Shown in pieces: positions 1-6,528 of a stretch of 16,153 bases of DNA. Below the pieces are notes generated by a model, which did not search any database, had not been told where the DNA came from, and worked only from the letters and a program-made list of their open reading frames with translations. Made by a program: the position numbers and the translations under genes. Every line of letters starts with the position of its first letter. The stretch's first letter is position 1. The DNA comes from Deltaproteobacteria bacterium (GTDB lineage: Bacteria; Desulfobacterota; DSM-4660; Desulfatiglandales; Desulfatiglandaceae), in contig JABGPV010000102.1 in NCBI GenBank assembly GCA_018644785.1, forward strand, positions 1 to 16,153. Direction: 5' to 3'.

Positions 1-557
1 GACCGGCCCGGTTCAGCAGGTAAAGCGCTCCCCATGGCTGAGGTAAGACTTGTGGACGACTATGACAGCCCGGTTGCCGATGGCCAGGTGGGGGAAATTG
101 TGGTGAAAGGTCCCATGGTGTTTAAAGGTTACTGGAACCTGCCGGAGGACAACGAATACGCCTTCAGGGGCGGATGGCATCACACCGGGGACCAGGGGCG
201 GTTCGATGAGGATGGGTTTCTCTGGTATGCGGGTCGCAAGGCTGAAAAGGAGCTGATCAAACCGGGTGGGGAAAATGTCTATCCGGCGGAGGTTGAAAAG
301 ATTCTGAGCATCCGGCCATTGAGGCAACGGTTGTCATCGGTGTTCCGGACCCCAAGTGGAAAGAAGGGATCAAAGCCGTCTGCGTGTTGAAAGAAGGGGA
401 AACCCTTGATGCTCAGGCGTTGATCAATTTTGTGGGGGAACGGATTGCACGGTACAAAAAACCGCGATATGTTGAGTTCGTCATCGAATTGCCATTGCTG
501 GAAGATGGCGCTGTGGACAGGGAAAAGGTAAAAGATCTTTATGGCGGCGATCAGTAG
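1..557 (+). pseudogene. Acyl-CoA synthetase / AMP-dependent ligase, C-terminal part, frameshifted
   Basis: This is the 3' portion of an ANL-superfamily acyl-CoA ligase, which activates a carboxylic acid as an acyl-adenylate and then as a CoA thioester; the gene begins upstream of the window. Reading from base 1 gives GSAGKALP, then HTGDQGRFDEDGF (A7-like), the GRK hinge (A8) and PGGENVYPAEVEKIL. The frame then changes: frame 1 runs to a stop at 388-390, but the expected family continuation (EHPAIEATVVIGVPDPKWKEG, then the RYKKPRYVEFV region) is in another frame from 306 to the TAG at 555-557. One base appears to be missing at about 304-306 (IL|EHP). The last motif reads LPLLEDGAVDREKVK, so the usual A10 lysine (GK) is alanine. 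The family call is firm and the substrate unknown. The frameshift could be a real lesion or a sequencing error. Confidence 0.85.
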
Positions 558-593
558 ATGGTGTGAAGGATTTTCTCAGGAGTACATTTAGAC

Positions 594-623
594 TTGAAAA
601 GAGGATGATTTTTTTCCTATACT
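594..623 (+). promoter_or_regulatory. Candidate sigma70 promoter for the lipoprotein gene
   Basis: A -35 box TTGAAA (594-599) and a -10 box TATACT (618-623) are separated by 18 bases. They lie 41 bases upstream of the ATG at 664, just after the stop of the preceding broken ligase gene. Both hexamers are close to consensus, so transcription of the lipoprotein, and possibly of the DUF389 gene behind it, probably starts near 630. Confidence 0.55.
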
Positions 624-663
624 GAAATTTGCAGACCGTTACTCATTCGGGACGGATACCGTC

Positions 664-1113
664 ATGAAATTTCTGAAAATAATCCTTCTGGTTCCGGCGT
701 TCCTTTCCCTCTATGCCTGTGCAATGGTTGATTCTGTCAGCAGGGAACTGACGCCACAGGAGGAGTCCAATGCACCCAGGGTATATTATGCGGGTGTTGC
801 GGGCCTCAAAATGTTTTCCCAGAGGAGTGTTTCCGGTTCGCCCATCGCTGAATTGCCGCTTTATGACAAAGTGCTCCGCTACAAGGTGGAACGTGGTTTT
901 GCCTATGTAAAGGTTCACAGAACAGGTCAGGTGGGCTGGGTCAGAAATGCTGATCTCGTCTGGCGAAAGCGGTCGCCCTCAAAGAAGAGCCCCAAGACCT
1001 CACCGCCGCCTCAGCAAAAAACTGAAGTTATTCCTGAGAATACGCCCGAGGTCAACCACGAACCCAATCCGGAAATTGAGCGACGCGATGCTTCCATGTT
1101 TGATGCGTTTTGA
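664..1113 (+). CDS. Predicted lipoprotein with bacterial SH3-like domain
   Basis: This is a 149-residue exported protein. Residues 1-19 form a lipoprotein signal: a positively charged start (MKFLK), a hydrophobic core and a lipobox LYAC, so Cys19 is the predicted lipidated residue. Residues of about 38-103 look like a small bacterial SH3 (SH3b) fold: the run AELPLYDKVLRYKVERGFAY followed by VKVHRTGQVGWVRNADLVW has the spacing and final GWV...L of such domains, which often bind peptidoglycan or other wall material. The tail (about 104-149) is Pro/Lys/Glu-rich and probably disordered. No catalytic motif is visible. The ribosome site is weak, and a small inverted repeat (GACGG-ATA-CCGTC, 651-663) abuts the ATG. 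The DUF389 gene follows 31 bases later and may be cotranscribed. The lipoprotein call is good and the SH3 call moderate. Confidence 0.75.
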   Translation: MKFLKIILLVPAFLSLYACAMVDSVSRELTPQEESNAPRVYYAGVAGLKMFSQRSVSGSPIAELPLYDKVLRYKVERGFAYVKVHRTGQVGWVRNADLVWRKRSPSKKSPKTSPPPQQKTEVIPENTPEVNHEPNPEIERRDASMFDAF

Positions 1114-1144
1114 ACGTAGTGATTTTGAGGTCTTTTGATCAGCC

Positions 1145-2899
1145 ATGGACAATTGTCGGCAGGAATCGGATGCTGAAAACAGTGAGGACCGCTACCGTGC
1201 GGGTGTGATCTCCGGGATTTCCGCCTGGTGCAAAGGCTGTTTTACACGGACATTCATGGATCTTCTATCTGTGGATGAGTGTCGAAAGTCGGAAGTCCGT
1301 GACGATATCGCCATCGGTTCCACGCCGAAGGCCACATATTATATACTTCTGTCCATATCGGTGTTGATAGCCGGTTTCGGGGTTGTGACCAACAGCCCGG
1401 CGGTGGTGATCGGTGCAATGCTGGTTTCTCCGCTGATGACACCGATTTTCGGTATCTCTCTGGGCCTTGTCCGTGGGGATATGCCCCTTCTCAGAAAGGC
1501 GTTTGTTGCCGAGTTTGGCGGTGTGCTGATCGCCATCGGGGTTGCGGCAATATTGGGGATGTTCCCTTTTGTCCATGAAGTGACGCCGGAAATGTTGTCC
1601 CGGACCAGCCCGACCCTGCTTGATTTGCTGGTGGCGGCCCTTGCGGGAGTGGCCGGGTGTCTGGCCATGATTGACGCACGAATCAGTCCGGTATTGCCGG
1701 GTATTGCCATGGCCACGGCATTAACGCCGCCTTTGGCTGTCAGCGGTCTTTGCCTTGCGGTTGGGGCCTTTGAGGGGGCATGGGGGGCTTTTCTTCTATT
1801 TTTCGCCAATTTTCTGGCTATTTTGGCGGTTTCCGCATCGCTCTTTATTGTAGCGGGGTTTGTCAGCCGTGAAGAGATGGGTTCCGGGCTGTCTGTTCTG
1901 AAACGTTTCCTGGCGCCGGTTATCGGGTTGATCCTCGTAACGATCCTCTTGACCAATGCTCTGGTGGGTATTATTGCGAAAAACGAGACCACAAAAGCCA
2001 TAAAGGGGATACTTGAAAATGAATTGAGCTCAGAGCGGGGTGCCTGTGTGGAAAACGTGATTTACGACCATAAGGGCTCAAATGTCGATATCCTGGCGTA
2101 TGTCACGACTCCTCGCGTGTTGTCTCCCCAGAAAATAAAAGAGATGCAGAGCATTCTCGATAAAAAGCTCGATGCCCATGCGAATCTCATTATGCGCTGC
2201 TTTATTACCAAGGATATTTCATCAACCGGATCCACCAGTGGGGTCGTGGCTCGGAATCTGGATGGTGAATTCATATCCGGCGAACTTCATCCCAACGTCA
2301 AGCGGATTCAGATTGCCGAGCAGGTCCTTCGAGAAATGTTGGAGAGTTATAAGAGACTTTATCTGGACCTGGATAACCTGGACCTGGTACAACTTCCCAA
2401 TGGTGCGGTGGTTGTGGCCAGCATCCAGAGTAGCCGAACGCTTACGCCGCATGAGGTATCCAGGCTTGAAAAAGCCATTCAGGAAAGGCTTGGGGATGAA
2501 ACAGTGCGGCTGCTGATTCGTTCCGATGATCTGACGGATGTGAGCAGCAAGGGGCGCGTATTGTATGGCAAAGCGCATTTTGGGGGGCTCTCCAAAGAAG
2601 ATAAAGCGACAGGCGAAATTCTGGAGAGCCGGATCAAAGAGGAGATCAGGCGCATCAAAAACATGTTTGCCCCCAATGTTGATGCGGTACCCAAGGGTGA
2701 CACCTGGCTGGTTCGGGCTGAGGTTGTGGGTCCAAGGGTCCTTCGACCGGCTGAGGTGCGTCTTATGGAAAACCGGGTTGGCAGGAGCACCGGCAAAAAA
2801 GTAGATCTGCATGTTTGGAGCCGTGTGGAGTTGGTGGTGACCGGGACAGATTATATACCGGTGGAGGATTTTATTAAAGAGCAGGTTGGTAGGAACTAG
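1145..2899 (+). CDS. DUF389 (TIGR00341-type) integral membrane protein with three-fold repeated C-terminal tail
   Basis: This is a 584-residue protein. Residues of about 62-278 are strongly hydrophobic with around seven membrane segments (roughly 65-83, 86-108, 119-140, 158-178, 184-208, 212-240, 255-277). They carry the conserved DUF389 sequences VIGAMLVSPLMTPI (88-101) and TALTPPLAVSG (191-201), whose paired Pro/Thr motifs suggest re-entrant loops. The family's function is not established; transport or channel activity has only been guessed. The soluble tail (280-584) holds three copies of a strand-helix-strand unit at about 313-358, 421-465 and 521-564. Each has an (R)xLxP turn before the helix, and each is preceded by an amphipathic helix (282-294, 385-402, 487-505). 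The N-terminal 60 residues are polar and contain several Cys (4, 29, 32, 46). The gene sits 31 bases behind the lipoprotein. The family is near certain and the function unknown. Confidence 0.88.
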   Translation: MDNCRQESDAENSEDRYRAGVISGISAWCKGCFTRTFMDLLSVDECRKSEVRDDIAIGSTPKATYYILLSISVLIAGFGVVTNSPAVVIGAMLVSPLMTPIFGISLGLVRGDMPLLRKAFVAEFGGVLIAIGVAAILGMFPFVHEVTPEMLSRTSPTLLDLLVAALAGVAGCLAMIDARISPVLPGIAMATALTPPLAVSGLCLAVGAFEGAWGAFLLFFANFLAILAVSASLFIVAGFVSREEMGSGLSVLKRFLAPVIGLILVTILLTNALVGIIAKNETTKAIKGILENELSSERGACVENVIYDHKGSNVDILAYVTTPRVLSPQKIKEMQSILDKKLDAHANLIMRCFITKDISSTGSTSGVVARNLDGEFISGELHPNVKRIQIAEQVLREMLESYKRLYLDLDNLDLVQLPNGAVVVASIQSSRTLTPHEVSRLEKAIQERLGDETVRLLIRSDDLTDVSSKGRVLYGKAHFGGLSKEDKATGEILESRIKEEIRRIKNMFAPNVDAVPKGDTWLVRAEVVGPRVLRPAEVRLMENRVGRSTGKKVDLHVWSRVELVVTGTDYIPVEDFIKEQVGRN

Positions 2900-2931
2900 A
2901 AAAGTTTTGACCCGGAAATCAAATTTCAGGG

Positions 2932-3267
2932 ATGACTTTTTTCGAGTGGGAGACTTTCAGATTGGGTCCAAAATTGAAAAAAATCCTGAAAATCCCTTTA
3001 ATACTGTTGTGTTTTGCTGTTCCGATTGCGGGCTGGATCTGGTATGGTGAAGGAGGGATGGTTCGTCTTTGCCGGACTGAAGTGGAGCGGCAGGAGTGCC
3101 TTGATCGCATTCGAAAGCTTGTGGCTGAAAACCAGGCACTTATCGAAGAGGTTCACCGCTTTCGTACAGATATGACATATGTGGAATCCGTTGCCAGAAA
3201 CGAGCTTAACCTGATTCGAGAAAACGAGGTTATTTACCGTTTTCGGAAAGGTGAAACCGGGAATTAG
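2932..3267 (+). CDS. ftsB: FtsB/DivIC-like septum formation initiator protein
   Basis: This is a 111-residue bitopic membrane protein of the FtsB/DivIC type, which in other bacteria links FtsL and FtsQ in the divisome and helps activate septal wall synthesis. A short basic N-terminus (GPKLKKILK) precedes a single membrane segment at about residues 19-40. A heptad-like coiled coil follows (about 48-80, with LDRIRKLVAENQALIEEVHRF), and then the family's closing motif VESVARNELNLIRENEVIYRF (here slightly degenerate). The ATG at 2932 has only a weak upstream GGG. An in-frame TTG at residue 11, with GGGAG about nine bases before it, is an alternative start. It is followed after 3 bases by the TPR gene, so the two are almost certainly cotranscribed. 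Confidence 0.82.
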   Translation: MTFFEWETFRLGPKLKKILKIPLILLCFAVPIAGWIWYGEGGMVRLCRTEVERQECLDRIRKLVAENQALIEEVHRFRTDMTYVESVARNELNLIRENEVIYRFRKGETGN

Positions 3268-3270
3268 ACA

Positions 3271-4008
3271 ATGGAAGAGAACACTGCTTTATATGATGAA
3301 ATGCTGAAGGCCGGACCCTCTCAAAGCACCTTGCACATTATTCTGGCCCGGATCAGGGATGAAGGGCATGTCAATGAAGTGATTAAATGGTGTATGACGT
3401 TTTTGAGGGTCTATCCGAAAGATGTTTATTTGAGGATGCTGCTTGCGGAGTGCTACCTCAATATGGGATCAATCGGGCAGGCGGAAACTGAATTTCTGAA
3501 AGTTTCATCCATGATGAATGATCTGCTTCCCGTCTATGCCAGGCTTTCCAGGATTTATGCAAAGCAGAAGCGGTTCACAGAGGCGGCTGGTGAGGCTGAA
3601 ATCTTCCTGGCACACCATCCGGAAGATCCTGAAATGTGTGAATTACTTAAAAAGGTTGAGGAAGCGGGGGATGCGGCAGCGGGAGGGCGGGAAGGGCGCG
3701 ATCAAAAATGGCCTGTTCTGCCGGATGATGACGCGGAATCCCTGGTAGACTTTGCCACACCGACCATTGCCGAGCTTTATTTCAGCCAGGGGCAGCTGGA
3801 AGCTGCGGTGGAAACCTACAAAAAGGTTATGGAAGAACATCCCGATGACAGCGCTTCAGCCCAGCGGCTTGCGCAACTGAAAGACGAGTTGGAAGCCAGC
3901 CGTCCCAGTGGTGCAAAAGAGCCCCATAACGAGCATGCGCAAAAGGAAAAGCTGCTCACCATGCTGGAGAAGTGGCTTCCCAGGGTGGGAGAGATAAAAT
4001 ATGGTTGA
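3271..4008 (+). CDS. Tetratricopeptide-repeat protein
   Basis: This is a 245-residue soluble protein made of helical pairs of TPR type. No signal peptide or membrane segment is evident. Units can be seen at about 45-75 (VYPKDVYLRMLLAECYLNMG), 76-112 (LLPVYARLSRIYAKQKRFTEA) and 167-200 (TIAELYFSQGQLEAAVETYK, ending EEHPDDSASAQRL). These are separated by an acidic and Gly/Ala-rich linker at about 125-155. TPRs are protein-binding scaffolds, so the partner is unknown. Position suggests the FtsB-like protein or the methyltransferase-like protein as candidates. The ATG lies 3 bases after the ftsB stop with only a weak ribosome site, which points to translational coupling. The 3' end overlaps the next gene by 8 bases (ATG at 4001, TGA at 4006-4008). 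Confidence 0.8.
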   Translation: MEENTALYDEMLKAGPSQSTLHIILARIRDEGHVNEVIKWCMTFLRVYPKDVYLRMLLAECYLNMGSIGQAETEFLKVSSMMNDLLPVYARLSRIYAKQKRFTEAAGEAEIFLAHHPEDPEMCELLKKVEEAGDAAAGGREGRDQKWPVLPDDDAESLVDFATPTIAELYFSQGQLEAAVETYKKVMEEHPDDSASAQRLAQLKDELEASRPSGAKEPHNEHAQKEKLLTMLEKWLPRVGEIKYG

Positions 4009-5071
4009 AAAACCACCCAATTTCGGGTTTATGGCAACCGGTATCGGAAGCGTGCCGTTTTTGGAGGTGGAAGCGACCTGCCGGGAAATAAATCGGCTTT
4101 TCCCTCATATGCCCTTCTGGCCGCAGTTCGTGAAACGCAGCTATTTAGAGGATATGAGCGTACAATACAGTGAAGGGCTTCCGCTTCTGGCCGTAAACCA
4201 GGAGAAACGGACTCTCGCAGTCTCGCAGTCTGGCAAAAGGGAGTTGGAATTGGTGAGTTTTTATGAGCGATTCCTCTCTGAAGATATTGAGGCTTTTGCC
4301 ATCAGTGAGGCTTATGCCCCCGGGCTGTATACCCTGATGGCGTCTTTAGATGAAGTCAAATCGGGTCAAGCAGTGTATATCAAAGGGCAGACTGTTGGCC
4401 CGATTACCTTTACGTCGGGGATCCTGGGGTTGGATGGAAGGCCTGTTATCCATGATCCTGAGCTGTCGGAAGCCCTGGTCAGGGGGCTGGCCATTAAGGC
4501 GCTCTGGCAGGTAAAGGTGCTCGAAAAATCAGGAAGACGTCCGATTATTTTTCTGGATGAGCCGTCACTTTCGGCTGTTGGATCGGCCTTTTCCTCAATC
4601 CAGCGGCAGGATGTGATTGATAAGCTTCAAATGATGATATCCTATCTCAAAAGCCATTCCGACTGCCTGGTGGGAATACATTGCTGTGGCAATACGGATT
4701 GGGCAATGGTTATGGCGGCCAGACCGGACATTATCAATTTTGATGCATTTGAGTTCATGGAACATTTCCTGCTTTACCCCGACGGCATCGCAAGTTTTCT
4801 GCAAGGGGGCGGCACCATTGCGTGGGGTATTGTGCCCACCTCCGGTTTCACGGGCGATGAATCGGAAAAGGAGCTTATGAAAAAGATCGGCGAGGGCATT
4901 AAAAAGATAAAGAAAACAGGTATTAATCCACAGATAATTGCCGAAAGGTCCATTTTTACGCCGTCTTGCGGCATGGGATCTATGACTTCTCTCAACGCGC
5001 ATTCAGCCATGAACCTGCTGGCCCGACTGCAGACCGAATCCCTTGCTCAGGATACTGAATCATCTTTTTGA
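4001..5071 (+). CDS. Stand-alone MetE C-terminal-type (UROD/MetE barrel) zinc methyltransferase-like protein
   Basis: This is a 356-residue protein resembling only the C-terminal catalytic barrel of cobalamin-independent methionine synthase. It starts with the family signature MATGIGSVPF (11-20). The four zinc ligands of MetE can be matched: H227 and C229 in HCCGN, E251 exactly 22 residues after C229 (the same interval as C643 to E665 in E. coli MetE), and C323 in TPSCGMGS. FLDEPSLSA (about 186-194) matches the region of MetE that holds the homocysteine-contacting Glu/Asp. The N-terminal barrel that helps bind polyglutamyl-folate is absent. Stand-alone proteins of this kind are known as 'core MetE', and some take methyl groups from corrinoid proteins instead of folate. 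That acceptor/donor role is inference here. The gene overlaps the TPR gene by 8 bases, with GGGAGAG upstream of the ATG. Confidence 0.78.
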   Translation: MVEKPPNFGFMATGIGSVPFLEVEATCREINRLFPHMPFWPQFVKRSYLEDMSVQYSEGLPLLAVNQEKRTLAVSQSGKRELELVSFYERFLSEDIEAFAISEAYAPGLYTLMASLDEVKSGQAVYIKGQTVGPITFTSGILGLDGRPVIHDPELSEALVRGLAIKALWQVKVLEKSGRRPIIFLDEPSLSAVGSAFSSIQRQDVIDKLQMMISYLKSHSDCLVGIHCCGNTDWAMVMAARPDIINFDAFEFMEHFLLYPDGIASFLQGGGTIAWGIVPTSGFTGDESEKELMKKIGEGIKKIKKTGINPQIIAERSIFTPSCGMGSMTSLNAHSAMNLLARLQTESLAQDTESSF

Positions 5072-5086
5072 TATCATTATTCTACG

Positions 5087-5112
5087 AAAAATCGTGCGAT
5101 GGCGAATTTTTT
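5087..5112 (+). terminator. Weak possible terminator of the ftsB operon
   Basis: AAAAATCG (5087-5094) can pair with CGAATTTTT (5103-5111) with one bulged A around an eight-base loop, ending in a T-run to 5112. It lies 16 bases after the methyltransferase stop. The stem has almost no GC content, so termination would be weak; it may be chance. Confidence 0.28.
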
Positions 5113-5200
5113 ATTGCCCGTCAGAAAAACGGCTCCAGGGGTTGATTTTATGGGAATTTTGAAACAATTGTTGTTGATCATCTTTAACTCATATAAATTC

Positions 5201-5229
5201 TTGACAAAAGAAAGACCATGGGATATGTT
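5201..5229 (+). promoter_or_regulatory. Strong sigma70-type promoter of the HU gene
   Basis: A perfect -35 hexamer TTGACA (5201-5206) is followed after exactly 17 bases by TATGTT (5224-5229). An AT-rich stretch (CATATAAATTC) just upstream could act as an UP element. Transcription should start near 5236, giving the HU mRNA a leader of about 150 bases. Confidence 0.72.
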
Positions 5230-5246
5230 CCATACGCGTTATGGAA
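5228..5246. repeat. Perfect 7-bp inverted repeat at the HU transcription start
   Basis: TTCCATA (5228-5234) and TATGGAA (5240-5246) are exact reverse complements around CGCGT. The dyad overlaps the end of the -10 box and the expected start site, so it is placed either as an operator or as part of a 5' hairpin in the mRNA. Which one cannot be decided from sequence. Confidence 0.6.
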
Positions 5247-5386
5247 AGAAGGGTGGTGAGGGCTGTTACGGCAGGAATATCCGAGGTTTTTTGTTACGGC
5301 ATTAATCGTTTTTTCGGGGGGGGTAGTTCAGGCCCGGCTTTCAGGGCGGGATTTTTCGTCAACATCTGTAGCGAGGAGGGAAGATA

Positions 5387-5653
5387 ATGAACAAAGGTGA
5401 TTTGATAAGTGAGGTGGCCAAAGTTGTGGGTACCAAGAAGGAGGCGCAGGCGGCAGTGGATTGCGTTTTTGCAAGTGTCACCGATGCGTTGAAGCGTAAG
5501 GATAAAGTTACGATCATCGGTTTCGGGACCTTTAAGGTAGAAGAGAGAAAAGCGAGGAAAGGCATTAATCCCCAGACCGGTAAGGCCATCGATATTGCAG
5601 CAAAAACGGTCCCGAAATTTGTGGCTGGAAAGGCTTTGAAGGAGGCTGTTTAG
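5387..5653 (+). CDS. hup: HU-family nucleoid DNA-binding protein
   Basis: This is an 88-residue histone-like protein that binds and bends DNA as a dimer in the nucleoid. It opens with the HU helix pair (MNKGDLISEVAKVVGTKKEA). The family signature GFGTFKVEERKARKGINP follows at about 46-63 and leads into the DNA-gripping arm (Arg/Lys, and the Pro that intercalates, NPQTG). The C-terminal strand-helix (KTVPKFVAGKALKEAV) is complete. Length matches the usual 90 residues. The ribosome site AGGAGG lies eight bases before the ATG. It is a single-gene unit with its own strong promoter and terminator. HU rather than IHF is favoured, but bacteria of this kind often carry several paralogues. Confidence 0.95.
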   Translation: MNKGDLISEVAKVVGTKKEAQAAVDCVFASVTDALKRKDKVTIIGFGTFKVEERKARKGINPQTGKAIDIAAKTVPKFVAGKALKEAV

Positions 5654-5682
5654 TTCAAAAAAAATGGGTAGCATTCCCCATG

Positions 5683-5723
5683 GCTCTTATTGGATATTTT
5701 CATTTCAGTAAGGGCTTTTTTTT
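5683..5723 (+). terminator. Rho-independent terminator of the HU gene
   Basis: GCTCTTA (5683-5689) pairs with TAAGGGC (5709-5715), giving seven pairs with one G-U, across a 19-base loop. The hairpin is followed directly by eight Ts (5716-5723). It begins 29 bases after the HU stop and separates HU from the CooC-like gene. A smaller ATGGG/CCCAT hairpin (5664-5681) lies just before it. Confidence 0.68.
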
Positions 5724-5753
5724 GCCAGGTACTTAGAAAAGAGGGTGCGAAAT

Positions 5754-6515
5754 ATGAAAATTGCGGTAAGCGGAAAAGGAGGCGTTGGTAAAACCACCTT
5801 TGCGTCCTTTTTGATAAAAGCACTGACCAATGAAGGAAAAAAGGTCCTGGCTATTGACGCGGACCCGGACGCCAATCTGGCGCAGGCTCTGGGGGTTGAT
5901 AAAAGTGAGGAGATCGTTCCCATTTCAGAAATGAAGACGCTCATTGAGGAAAGGACCGAGGCCAAAATCGGCTCCATGGGGTCTTTTTTCAAGCTGAATC
6001 CAAAGGTCGGTGACTTACCTGAAAAACTGTCCGTGGAAGTGGATGGGGTCAAGGTGATGGTCATGGGCGGCGTGAAAAAAGGGGGCGCTGGATGCGTCTG
6101 CCCGGAAAGTGTCTTGCTGAAAAGGCTTGTCTCTCATGTGGTGTTGGCCAGGGATGAGGTGGTTGTCCTGGATATGGAGGCGGGCCTTGAACATTTGGGC
6201 AGAGGGACGGCCATGTATGTGGATCGGCTCATTGTAGTGGTTGAGCCGGGAAGACGAAGTATCGAAACGGCGCATCAAATTCGTCGTCTGGCCGATGATA
6301 TCGGGTTAAAGAAGTTGAGTTTTGTGGGAAATAAATTGCGATCCGACAAGGACAAAGACTTTCTGTTGAAAGAAATGAAGGATTTTTCATTTATAGGATT
6401 TATGCCCTACAGAGAGGAAATTAGCGATGCGGACCGCGACGGCCGCCCCCCATTTGAAAAAGATGTGGAAACCCTCAGGGATGTCAGTGAAATGCTCGCG
6501 AAATTGAAAGACTAA
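5754..6515 (+). CDS. cooC: CooC/AcsF-type ATPase for CO dehydrogenase nickel maturation
   Basis: This is a 253-residue MinD/ParA-fold ATPase. The deviant Walker A motif GKGGVGKTT (7-15), with its signature Lys8, and IDADPDANL (about 34-42) are typical. A CxC pair (C114, C116 in GCVCPES) matches the metal-binding cysteines at the dimer interface of CooC. VLDMEAGLEHLGRG is also as in that family. CooC proteins load nickel into the C-cluster of CO dehydrogenase using ATP. No CO dehydrogenase gene lies in this window, so the client is inferred. I place the start at ATG 5754, eight bases after GAGGG; a GTG at 5745 would add three residues but overlaps that ribosome site. serC follows after 13 bases. 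Confidence 0.85.
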   Translation: MKIAVSGKGGVGKTTFASFLIKALTNEGKKVLAIDADPDANLAQALGVDKSEEIVPISEMKTLIEERTEAKIGSMGSFFKLNPKVGDLPEKLSVEVDGVKVMVMGGVKKGGAGCVCPESVLLKRLVSHVVLARDEVVVLDMEAGLEHLGRGTAMYVDRLIVVVEPGRRSIETAHQIRRLADDIGLKKLSFVGNKLRSDKDKDFLLKEMKDFSFIGFMPYREEISDADRDGRPPFEKDVETLRDVSEMLAKLKD

Positions 6516-6528
6516 AGGAGAATGAAAC

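Larger units (their letters stand above)
5072..5386. other. Non-coding stretch upstream of the HU gene
   Basis: I see no convincing gene here; a 68-codon open frame at 5099-5305 lacks a ribosome site and family resemblance. The region holds a weak A/U-rich hairpin (5087-5111), an AT-rich stretch, a strong promoter (5201-5229), a perfect inverted repeat (5228-5246), and a leader of about 150 bases. The leader contains the 10-base direct repeat TGTTACGGCA (5264-5273 and 5292-5301) and a G-run followed by a GC-rich segment (5313-5349). Confidence 0.6.

Noticed and set aside
651..663. GACGG-ATA-CCGTC hairpin touching the lipoprotein ATG.
   Set aside because: The stem has five pairs with a three-base loop and no evidence of conservation; it may hinder ribosome binding slightly but does not support a regulatory call.
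1339..2001. A 220-codon minus-strand open frame within the DUF389 gene.
   Set aside because: It is antisense to a clear membrane-protein gene and has a basic, low-complexity composition typical of a shadow frame.
5099..5305. 68-codon open frame between the methyltransferase-like gene and hup.
   Set aside because: It has no ribosome site and no recognisable family, and it spans the strong hup promoter and its dyad, so it is most likely chance.
5325..5350. GC-rich hairpin-like segment followed by ATTTTT in the hup leader, as a possible attenuator.
   Set aside because: Only four-pair stems (GCCC/GGGC or CCCG/CGGG) can be drawn, and there is no leader peptide or known aptamer, so it is too weak to call.
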